DNA of 64,000 nt, from the NCBI RefSeq assembly GCF_900091475.1, contig NZ_FMIB01000002.1:3286001-3350000 (forward strand), given 5' to 3'. Within the stretch, counting starts at the first letter, position 1. Each line of letters opens with the position of its first letter. The stretch comes from Micromonospora chersina (GTDB lineage Bacteria > Actinomycetota > Actinomycetes > Mycobacteriales > Micromonosporaceae). The notes below the pieces were generated by a model, which worked only from the letters and a program-made list of their open reading frames with translations, had not been told where the DNA came from and searched no databases. Below, in pieces: positions 24,802-31,273 of the stretch. The position numbers and the translations under genes are program-made.

Positions 24802-25481
24802 CCGGCGACCCGTCGTCGGCCGGGGCCGGGGACCGCGACGGCGGTTCCCGGCCCCGCGCCGTCGGGGGCACCGACCGGACCCGCGTACGGCGGCTGCCCG
24901 ACCTGGCCGTCGACGACCGGGCGACGCTGCACGCCGTACTCGACGCCGGCCGCGTCGCCCACCTGGCCATCGCCGACGGCGACCAGCCGTACGCGCTGCC
25001 GGTGGCGTACGCCCGGGACGGGGAGCGGGTGCTCGTGCACGGCTCCACCGGCAGCCGGCTGTTCCGGCACCTCGCCGCCGGCGCGCCCGCCTGCCTCACC
25101 GTCACCCTGCTCGACGGCCTGGTGCTGGCCCGCAGCGCCTTCGAGTCCTCGATGAACTACCGCTGCGCCATGGTGCTCGGCACGCTCACCGCGCTCACCG
25201 GCGAGGCGAAGCTGGCCGCGCTGCACCGCCTCTCCGAGCACCTGCTCCCCGGCCGCTGGGCGGAGATCCGGCCACCCTCGGCGAAGGAACTGGCCGCCAC
25301 GCTGGTGCTCGCCCTGCCGCTGGACGAGTGCTCGGTGAAGGTCAGCGCCGGCCCGCCCGACGACCCCGACGACGACCTCGACCGCCAGGTCTGGGCCGGG
25401 GTGGTGCCTGTCGTCGAGGCGTACGGCATCCCGCAGCCCGACCCGCGGCTGCGCCACGACCTGCCCCCACCGGAGTGGTGA
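24786..25481 (+). CDS. Pyridoxamine 5'-phosphate oxidase-like (NimA-type) flavin-binding protein
   Basis: 231 residues. After a disordered N-terminus rich in Gly/Asp/Arg, the split-barrel flavin-binding fold is suggested by HAVLDAGRVAHLAIADGDQP, PYALPVAYARDGERVLVHG and SRLFRHLAAGAPACLTVTLL. The pattern matches the NimA/PNPOx-like superfamily of FMN- or heme-binding proteins. The start ATG lies inside the end of the aminotransferase gene (16-bp overlap) and the stop overlaps the FAD oxidase ATG (TGATG), so three proteins are translationally coupled. A reductase or cofactor-handling role beside two PLP/FAD enzymes is plausible but unproven. Confidence 0.82.
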   Translation: MGAPLTGDPSSAGAGDRDGGSRPRAVGGTDRTRVRRLPDLAVDDRATLHAVLDAGRVAHLAIADGDQPYALPVAYARDGERVLVHGSTGSRLFRHLAAGAPACLTVTLLDGLVLARSAFESSMNYRCAMVLGTLTALTGEAKLAALHRLSEHLLPGRWAEIRPPSAKELAATLVLALPLDECSVKVSAGPPDDPDDDLDRQVWAGVVPVVEAYGIPQPDPRLRHDLPPPEW

Positions 25482-26857
25482 TGCGCTACCAGGATCTGTC
25501 GTACTGGCTGTCCAGCCTGGACGCCCCGCTGACTCCCCGCCCCGGCCTGCCCGGCGACACGGACGCCGACGTGGTGATCGTGGGTGCCGGCTACACCGGG
25601 CTGTGGACGGCCTACTACCTCGCCGCGGCCGACCCGTCGCTGCGGATCGTCGTGCTGGAGAAGGAGATCGCCGGGTACGGCGCCTCCGGCCGCAACGGCG
25701 GCTGGTGCTCGGCGCTCTTCCCCACCTCCCTGCCGGCGCTGGCCCGCCGGCACGGCCGGGACCGGGCGCTCGCCATGCAGTGGGCCATGCACGAGACCGT
25801 CCGCGAGGTCGGCCGGGTGGTCGCGGCCGAGGGCATCGACTGCGACTGGCGGGCCGGCGGCACCGTGGTGCTGGCCCGCACCGAGGTGCAGCTCGGCCGG
25901 GCGCGGGCCGCCGTCGCCGAGGCCCGCGAGCACGGGCTCACCGACGCCGACCTGGTGCTGCTCGACGCCGCCGAGGCCGCCGCCCGCTGCCACGCCGAGG
26001 GGGTACGCGGCGGCACGTACACCCCGCACTGCGCCGCCGTGCACCCGGCGAAGCTGGTCCGCGGCCTGGCCACGGCGGTGGAGCGACGGGGCGTACGCGT
26101 CTTCGAGCGGACCCCGGTGACCGCCCTGCGGCCCGGTGCGGCGGTGACCCCGGCCGGCGTGGTCCGCGCGCCGGTGGTGGTCCGGGCGACCGAGGGATTC
26201 ACCCCGGCGCTGCCCGGCCAGCGGCGGGCCGTGGCGCCGGTCTACTCGCTGATGGTGGCCACCGCGCCGCTGCCCGAGGCGACCTGGGCGGAGATCGGCC
26301 TGGCCGAGCGGGAGACGTTCTCCGACTACCGGCACGTCATCATCTACGGCCAGCGCACCGCCGACGGGCGGCTCGCCTTCGGCGGGCGGGGCGCCCCCTA
26401 CCACTACGGCTCCCGGGTCCGTCCCGACTTCGACCGCGAGCCCCGGGTCTTCGCGGCGCTGCGCCGGGTGCTCGGCGAACTCTTCCCCGTGCTCGGGCCC
26501 GAAGTGCCGGTGACGCACACCTGGGGCGGTCCGCTCGGCGTGGCCCGGGACTGGGCCGCCTCGGTGGGGCTGGACCGGTCGACAGGTCTCGCCTGGGCCG
26601 GCGGCTACGTGGGCGACGGTGTCGGCACCAGCAACCTGGCCGGCCGTACGCTGGCCGACCTGATCCGGGGCGAGCGGACCGACCTGACCGCCCTCCCCTG
26701 GGTCAACCACCGCTCCCCGAGATGGGAACCCGAACCCCTCCGCTGGCTGGCGGTCAACGCCGGCCTGAAGGTCATGTTCTCAGCCGACGAGGCCGAGCAG
26801 AAAACCAACCGCCCGTCCCGCCGAGCCAAGGCCTTCTCCCACCTCCTGGGCCACTGA
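25481..26857 (+). CDS. FAD-dependent amine oxidase, second PuuB-like copy
   Basis: 458 residues. FAD-binding DADVVIVGAGYTGLWTAYYL, then YGASGRNGGWCSALFP, a central GGTVVLARTE segment, and C-terminal WAGGYVGDGVGTSNLAGRTL closing the flavin site. It is the same family as the protein at 17076-18497 but clearly divergent, so not a recent duplication. The start was placed at the ATG overlapping the flavin-binding protein stop; the open frame extends further upstream but without family sequence. The enzyme would generate the aldehyde for downstream dehydrogenase steps; the substrate is unknown. No terminator hairpin is obvious after the stop, but a repeat cluster follows. Confidence 0.86.
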   Translation: MRYQDLSYWLSSLDAPLTPRPGLPGDTDADVVIVGAGYTGLWTAYYLAAADPSLRIVVLEKEIAGYGASGRNGGWCSALFPTSLPALARRHGRDRALAMQWAMHETVREVGRVVAAEGIDCDWRAGGTVVLARTEVQLGRARAAVAEAREHGLTDADLVLLDAAEAAARCHAEGVRGGTYTPHCAAVHPAKLVRGLATAVERRGVRVFERTPVTALRPGAAVTPAGVVRAPVVVRATEGFTPALPGQRRAVAPVYSLMVATAPLPEATWAEIGLAERETFSDYRHVIIYGQRTADGRLAFGGRGAPYHYGSRVRPDFDREPRVFAALRRVLGELFPVLGPEVPVTHTWGGPLGVARDWAASVGLDRSTGLAWAGGYVGDGVGTSNLAGRTLADLIRGERTDLTALPWVNHRSPRWEPEPLRWLAVNAGLKVMFSADEAEQKTNRPSRRAKAFSHLLGH

Positions 26858-26898
26858 CCACCCCCACCGGTCCCCGACCCCGGCCCCACCCTCGTCCC

Positions 26899-27068
26899 GT
26901 TGATCTTGAAATAGCGGCACCCTGGGAGATCAGAAACGCCGCCAACTTCATGATCAACCGGGCCTTGGGCCGGCCCCCACGACGGGCGACCCTCGACCTC
27001 AGGGGTTGATCAAGGAGTTTTGGTCGGCCGGTGGGCGGATCCTGACGCGAACCTCTTGATCACCGCCG
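26899..27068. repeat. Intergenic palindromic repeat cluster of Micromonosporaceae type
   Basis: An imperfect inverted repeat has arms GTTGATCTTGAAATAGCGGC (26899-26918) and GCCGCCAACTTCATGATCAAC (26938-26958). It is followed by a further GTTGATCAAGGAGTTTTGG copy from 27005 and a partial CTTGATCACCGCC at the end. I recall many such GTTGATCATGAAGTT elements between genes in Micromonospora and Salinispora genomes; function unknown. Confidence 0.65.
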
Positions 27069-27081
27069 ACGGGCCGCGGGC

Positions 27082-27456
27082 CTAGTGGTTCGGGGGGATG
27101 ACGCGGAGGTGACCTCGGCGGCCCTGCTGGTGGGGCTGGGGGGTCTGGTGGTGGTCGTCGTCCGACGGGGGGCGCGGGGGTGCGGGGCGGGCGGCCTCGC
27201 GGACCGCCTCGGCAAGGGCCACCAGGTCGTCCGTCGTCGGGGGCGGGGGCTCGAACTCGCCCTCGTGGCGCACCACGTCCCAGCCGCGCGGGGCGGTGAG
27301 GTTGCGGGCGTGCGGCTCGCACAGGTCGTACGTGTGCGGCTCGGCGAACGCGGCCAGCGGCCCCACCACGGCCGTCGACTCGTTGTAGACATAGGTCAAT
27401 GTGGCGACCGCTTGCCGGGGGCAGCCGTTACGGGAGCAGCGCCGTGGTGACCTCAC
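27082..27456 (-). CDS. DUF3499 family protein
   Basis: 124 residues, conserved across actinobacteria. The N-terminal half matches the family: RSPRRCSRNGCPRQAVATLT, then a YDLCEPHARNLTAPRGW segment. The Cys pair near residues 7-12 and the CxxH near residue 46 form a probable zinc-binding set. The C-terminal half is a low-complexity Pro/Asp/His-rich tail. The start is GTG. It is divergent from the zincin-like gene at 27611 and close to whiB2, the same order as Rv3258c-Rv3259-Rv3260c in M. tuberculosis. Function unknown. Confidence 0.9.
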   Translation of the reverse strand: MRSPRRCSRNGCPRQAVATLTYVYNESTAVVGPLAAFAEPHTYDLCEPHARNLTAPRGWDVVRHEGEFEPPPPTTDDLVALAEAVREAARPAPPRPPSDDDHHQTPQPHQQGRRGHLRVIPPNH

Positions 27457-27610
27457 GGCGGCAGGGTATCTCCATTACCGGGTGCGGCGCACCGCTTCGC
27501 GTTGCGACACGCCCGTCATGGTGATCACAATTCGTCCGATCGGCGCGTCGGCGCGCCGGGCCGGCGGCGCGACGGCGGCCGACCCTGGTCCGGGGGCTAC
27601 CCTTTGCGTC

Positions 27611-28060
27611 ATGACGAGCCCGGAACACCGCCGCCCCGGCTCCGGCCGGCGCACCCACCGTGACCGCCACGGGCGGGGGCTGCGGGGGCGGCTGGTGCCG
27701 GCCACCGTGCCGCTGGCCCGGACCAAGGCCGAGGTCTTCGACGACCTGGTGCTGGACACGGTGGAGACGCTCGAACGCCGCTTCGCGAAGGAGCTGGCCG
27801 GGGTCGAGTTCGCCGTCGAGGACGTCCCGCCGGACCTGAACGTCTACGACTCGGACGTGCTGGAGGACGGCGAGGTCCCGCTCGCCCGGCTGCTGCCGGG
27901 CCGCCCGGGCCGGCAGGAGGTGCCGCCCCGGATCGTGCTCTACCGGCGGCCGCTGGAGTTCCGGGCCATGGACCGGGAGGACCTCGCGGACCTCGTGCAC
28001 GACGTGATCATCGAGCAGGTGGCGAACCTGCTCGGGGTCGACCCCGACGAACTGGCCTGA
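27611..28060 (+). CDS. Metallopeptidase family protein with degenerate zinc motif
   Basis: 149 residues of the small zincin-like family (Rv3259 homologue). A basic N-terminus (RRPGSGRRTHRDRHGRG) precedes the conserved core VEFAVEDVPPD, then PLARLLPG, IVLYRRPLE and the helix ADLVHDVIIEQVANLLG. In peptidase members of the wider family this helix holds HExxH. Here it reads H-D-V-I-I-E-Q, so the usual zinc pattern is altered and activity is doubtful; the change is, as far as I recall, shared by actinobacterial homologues. It is divergent from DUF3499 and convergent with whiB2. Confidence 0.87.
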   Translation: MTSPEHRRPGSGRRTHRDRHGRGLRGRLVPATVPLARTKAEVFDDLVLDTVETLERRFAKELAGVEFAVEDVPPDLNVYDSDVLEDGEVPLARLLPGRPGRQEVPPRIVLYRRPLEFRAMDREDLADLVHDVIIEQVANLLGVDPDELA

Positions 28061-28171
28061 GCCGTGACCGGCGGGCCGTCGGCAAACCTGGCCGCCGCCG
28101 CATCCCCGCCTGCCTGACGGGCCGTCGGCGCATCGTGGCCGGGCGACTGCCGCACCCCACCGTTGCCGCGT

Positions 28172-28195
28172 CCCGGCCGGCCCCCGCCGGCCGGG
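28172..28195. terminator. Hairpin between convergent zincin-like and whiB2 genes
   Basis: Perfect 10-bp inverted repeat CCCGGCCGGC / GCCGGCCGGG with a 4-nt CCCC loop, located between the stops at 28060 and 28247. Confidence 0.7.
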
Positions 28196-28246
28196 TCGTC
28201 GGCCCGGATCCCGGGCGGCCCCCACCGCCCCGGTCCGGTACGCGCG

Positions 28247-28507
28247 TCAGGCGGCGACCCGCCGCTTGAGCTTGCGCCGCTCCCGCTCGGAGAGCCCACC
28301 CCAGATCCCGAACCGCTCGTCGTGGCCGAGCGCGTATTCGAGACACTCCGTCTTCACTTCACACCGCGAGCAGATGCGCTTCGCCTCGCGGGTCGAGCCG
28401 CCCTTCTCGGGAAAGAACGCCTCCGGGTCGGTCTGCGAGCACAGCGCCCGCTCCTGCCACTCCGGCGCGTTTCCGAGCAGGTCGGCCACCTCGAGCTGGC
28501 CGTCCAT
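28247..28507 (-). CDS. whiB2: WhiB-family iron-sulfur regulator, WhiB2/WhmD type
   Basis: 86-residue WhiB protein. Four Cys for the [4Fe-4S] cluster are in the expected pattern: CSQTDPEAFFPEKGG, then C-S-R-C, then ECLEYAL. After these comes the G-[IVW]-W-G-G turn (RFGIWGGLSERERRKLKR) with its basic DNA-binding tail. Strong AAGGAGG precedes the ATG. Synteny with Rv3258c-Rv3262 identifies it as the WhiB2/WhmD (Streptomyces WhiB) group, which governs septation and sporulation. A 16-bp palindrome lies 115 bp upstream of the start. Confidence 0.92.
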   Translation of the reverse strand: MDGQLEVADLLGNAPEWQERALCSQTDPEAFFPEKGGSTREAKRICSRCEVKTECLEYALGHDERFGIWGGLSERERRKLKRRVAA

Positions 28508-28999
28508 CCGTTGCCTCCTTGTCGCGCACCGGCGTCATCGCCGCTGCAACCCCCCACGCGAAAGGCGTGCTTGTTCGTCCGGTCACAATTTGTTGCGTTC
28601 CGCGCGAACAACCCCATTCAAATTACACGCGTGTAATGCGTGCGCCGTCAAGCCAAACTTGATAATGGAGTCGCCCTCCCGACACGTTCCGGACGACCGC
28701 CTGGCCGCCCGACCCTCGCAACCTGCCCTATCGATTCAGACCCCGGACGAGTAACGCCTTCCCCGGCGAGTTGCCCCAAGTTTTCTGCCGTGGCGCACCG
28801 GTGTGGACACCGCCGGCGGCCCCCGGTGGAGGCTTCCCGGCGGGCCGTACCCGGGCGGTCGTCGTGACACCGTCCAAGATCAGCATTGGTGGGGCACAGG
28901 TTAACCCGGTCGCGGCGATACCGCCCGTCGAGGCCGCAGACGCCGACCGCGCCCCGCCCACCATGTGGACGAGGCGCGACGGTGCGACGGCCTGAGCGC
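28508..28999. other. 492-bp region without a convincing gene, upstream of whiB2
   Basis: Contains the whiB2 leader and the palindrome at 28622-28637, in a locally AT-richer stretch (about 28570-28670). The rest is GC-rich. Only short frames (under 90 codons, both strands) are open, and none has recognisable sequence or a good ribosome site. A CTGAGCGCTCAG palindrome straddles the stop of the next minus-strand gene at 29000. Confidence 0.6.
28622..28637. promoter_or_regulatory. 16-bp perfect palindrome upstream of whiB2
   Basis: ATTACACGCGTGTAAT. Its halves TTACAC and GTGTAA fit the TnACnC / GnGTnA half-sites of the BldD box as I recall it, but with two central bases instead of one. BldD is a known regulator of whiB in Streptomyces; direct binding here is only a suggestion. 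Confidence 0.55.
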
Positions 29000-29338
29000 T
29001 CAGTCAGCTCCCGTCGGTGAGCTGGCCGGCCAGACGAATTCGGCGATCGACCCGCCGGTGACGGAAATCGCTCCGGCGGGGGTGCGCTCATCCCACCAGA
29101 CGGTATAGAGGCCGGCCGCCAGATCCGGGTAGACGGCGCTGTGGACGACCCCGTCGCGGACGTGCCGCTCGCGTACGGCGGAGTGGGTGCGGGGGCCCTC
29201 CCGGTCGGCGCGGCTGATCTCGATCTCCCGGCCGTGCAGGTCGCGTCCGGTGTGGATGATCAGCGCGCCGGAGTCGCCACCCAGGTCGAGCACGACGCTG
29301 CCGCTCTCCGACGGGCCGAGGGTGTGCTGGTGGTGCAT
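29000..29338 (-). CDS. Small conserved hypothetical protein of the DUF4331 operon
   Basis: 112 residues with no signal peptide. It reads as a compact beta-rich domain: SGSVVLDLGGDSGALIIHTG, ERHVRDGVVHSAVYPDLAAG, LYTVWWDE and ISVTGGSIAEFVW. Such small proteins are sometimes annotated as phospholipase-like, but no catalytic motif is visible, so I do not assign that function. The ATG is 12 bp downstream of the DUF4331 stop, so it is almost certainly in the same transcript. The stop codon lies within a 12-bp palindrome. Confidence 0.72.
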   Translation of the reverse strand: MHHQHTLGPSESGSVVLDLGGDSGALIIHTGRDLHGREIEISRADREGPRTHSAVRERHVRDGVVHSAVYPDLAAGLYTVWWDERTPAGAISVTGGSIAEFVWPASSPTGAD

Positions 29339-29350
29339 CTGACCTCCCGC

Positions 29351-30748
29351 TCAGGACTTCGCCGCCGGCGGGTTGTTGAACCCGTCGTACGGCGTGCCGA
29401 GGAACGGGAAGTCACCGAGGAAGGGCGCCGTCACGTCGGCGGCGCTCAGTCCCGGAGTGACCGCGGCCGCCGCGGCGTCGGGCTTGAACGTCTTGTCCAC
29501 CAGCGGCACGGTCAACCCGGCGATGGCCCGCAGGGCGATGCTCACCACGTCGTCGCCGACCCGCCGGCCGTTCGGGAAGCCCGCCAGGTCGCCGCCGAGC
29601 ACCCCGAACCGGTCCGGCTTGCGGCTGGGCCGGATGGCCGTGTTCAGCCGCAGCATGTCGGCCTGCACGTCGCCGGTGGTGTTGGCGAAGCCGTCGATCA
29701 GCCCGGCCGGTACGCCGGTGAGCAGGATCGCCACGAGGTCCGCCCGCGGCTTCTTCGACTTGTTCAGCGCGTCCAGGTTGGGGAACACGCCCGGGTAGAG
29801 CGCGGGCAGCAGCGCGGCCAGCTCGGGGTGCTCGACGAACGGGGCGAAGCGCTTGTCCTCGGCCGGCGGCAGGGTGTTCCACAGGTCCTTTCTGGACATC
29901 GGCACGACGACCTCGTTGAACAGCGGGTTGCCCAACCGGGAGACCTGGGTGAAGGGGCCGGCGGCGGTGTCCGCGGCCACCCGGTCGCCCAGCACCCGGA
30001 CCTGCTGCCGGGAGGCCGTCGTCCAGACGCCGATGGTCGAGGCGCGGTCGGCCTGGCCGTACCGGCTGGCCTTGCGCCGCACCTTGGCGAGCGGGATCTG
30101 CACGGCGATGCTGTGCACGTTCAGGCGGTCCAGCGCGTTGACCGGTTCACCCTCGGTCTTGAACAGCTTCTTGCCGGCCACGTGCAACTGCTGGAAGGGG
30201 CGCAGCGTACCGAGGTCGAAGACGGCGCCCAGGTCGACGAAGAACCCGTCGGCGCGCTGGCCGGCGAACACCTTCTCCCCGGTCGACAGCTTGAACGTCG
30301 CCTGCCGCACCAGATCGGCGTACTTCGGGGTGGACAGCGGCCCGACGTTGCACGGCGGGCAGGGCAGCTGGTGCGCCAGGACGTGCTCACGGCCGTCGGC
30401 GATCCGGGTCAGCCGGTAGAACTGCCGCCGGTTCCAGTTCCTGCTCTCCAGCGACTCGATCGGTCCCGTGTTGTAAAGAAAGCTGTTCGGATTCGTGATC
30501 TCGGTGGTGAATTCGAAACGATAGGTGACATCGGGATAACCGTCGCCGTCGTTGTCGACGTGAATCTCGTACCGGACGTCGTCGCCGAACTCGAAGAAGT
30601 TGGGGCCGCCGGAGGGAAGCTGCACCGGCACGTAGTTGGCGATCAACGTGACCGTGTCGGGCTGGCTCGGGGTGACGAACGCGTACAGGTCGGAGCTGTC
30701 GGCGACCGGATCCTTGGCTATCTCCGGGGCCTCGCGGTGAGAGGACAT
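29351..30748 (-). CDS. DUF4331 family protein
   Basis: 465-residue conserved protein. The N-terminus SSHREAPEIAKDPVADSSDL followed by YAFVTP is the family signature, along with FEFGDDVRYEIHVDNDGDG and a C-terminal segment with VGDDVVSIALRAI. No clear signal peptide is present in this start choice. A GTG 12 bp upstream would add four residues. DUF4331 proteins have no established activity. The calcium-like DNDGDGYPD loop near residue 55 could bind a divalent ion (inference). It sits between a small Tat-signal protein and a small beta protein in one minus-strand unit. Confidence 0.87.
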   Translation of the reverse strand: MSSHREAPEIAKDPVADSSDLYAFVTPSQPDTVTLIANYVPVQLPSGGPNFFEFGDDVRYEIHVDNDGDGYPDVTYRFEFTTEITNPNSFLYNTGPIESLESRNWNRRQFYRLTRIADGREHVLAHQLPCPPCNVGPLSTPKYADLVRQATFKLSTGEKVFAGQRADGFFVDLGAVFDLGTLRPFQQLHVAGKKLFKTEGEPVNALDRLNVHSIAVQIPLAKVRRKASRYGQADRASTIGVWTTASRQQVRVLGDRVAADTAAGPFTQVSRLGNPLFNEVVVPMSRKDLWNTLPPAEDKRFAPFVEHPELAALLPALYPGVFPNLDALNKSKKPRADLVAILLTGVPAGLIDGFANTTGDVQADMLRLNTAIRPSRKPDRFGVLGGDLAGFPNGRRVGDDVVSIALRAIAGLTVPLVDKTFKPDAAAAAVTPGLSAADVTAPFLGDFPFLGTPYDGFNNPPAAKS

Positions 30749-30840
30749 GGCGGACCACACCTTCGTCGGGGGTAGCGGAAGTCGGGACCGGCGTGGGGAG
30801 CCCGCGCCGGGAAGGGCCGGGCCGGTGCGGCCCGGGAGGA

Positions 30841-31122
30841 TCAGCGCCGGCCGGCGGCGCGGACCAGGCGGTCGGCCAGGCCGCGGTCGCGTACCTGGAT
30901 CCGGGTCGTGCCGACGAAGACGTCCAGGGCGCCGGAGGCCGCGTCGCGGAGGTGGACCACGATCGGCTCGTCGCGCCGGCCCGCCGAGGGGGCGTTCTGC
31001 GCGGCGGACAGGCCCGGCACGGTGAGGGCGGCGGCGCCCAGGGTGGCGCTCGCCGCCGCGGTCAACGTCTGCCGGCGGGTCAGTCGCGGCCAGGGCCGCC
31101 GCTTCGGCTCATCAGTGGTCAT
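30841..31122 (-). CDS. Small Tat-signal secreted protein
   Basis: 93 residues. The N-terminal half is a twin-arginine signal: a basic region with RLTRRQTLTA followed by the hydrophobic stretch AAASATLGAAALTVPG and a likely cleavage after LSAAQ. The mature part is only about 50 residues (EPIVVHLRDAASGALDVFVG, then RIQVRDRGLADRLVRAAGRR). It is the first gene of the unit, with DUF4331 92 bp downstream. Tat export of such a tiny domain suggests it folds or binds a partner before export; the DUF4331 protein is the obvious candidate (inference). Function unknown. Confidence 0.75.
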   Translation of the reverse strand: MTTDEPKRRPWPRLTRRQTLTAAASATLGAAALTVPGLSAAQNAPSAGRRDEPIVVHLRDAASGALDVFVGTTRIQVRDRGLADRLVRAAGRR

Positions 31123-31224
31123 GGGCAACCTTTCCGGGCCGGCGCCGCAGCGCCCACGGTGGACCGGGACCCGGACGCCGCCGGGTGCCCCGGGCTGGGG
31201 CGCCGGCGGCGGTCCTCGCCGCAA

Positions 31225-31259
31225 CCGCCGCCGGCATCCACTGGTACGGCCGGCGGCGG
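31225..31259. terminator. Hairpin after fbiC
   Basis: Perfect 10-bp inverted repeat CCGCCGCCGG / CCGGCGGCGG with a 15-nt loop, 14 bp downstream of the fbiC stop on the minus strand. Confidence 0.6.
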
Positions 31260-31273
31260 GGAAAGGTTCGACG

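Noticed and set aside
24786..25481. True pyridoxamine phosphate oxidase (PdxH) call for the flavoprotein of the amine unit
   Set aside because: Only the general split-barrel pattern is present; PdxH signature residues are missing, so it is named NimA/PNPOx-like.
17076..26857. The two PuuB-like FAD oxidases as a recent duplication
   Set aside because: The two proteins differ along most of their length apart from shared FAD motifs, so they are old paralogues.
28072..28129. Direct repeat CGGGCCGTCGGC at 28072 and 28118
   Set aside because: Only two 12-bp GC-rich copies 46 bp apart in a convergent intergenic region; easily chance in this composition.
28622..28637. Canonical BldD box upstream of whiB2
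   Set aside because: The half-sites match but the centre has one extra base, so it is recorded only as a resemblance.
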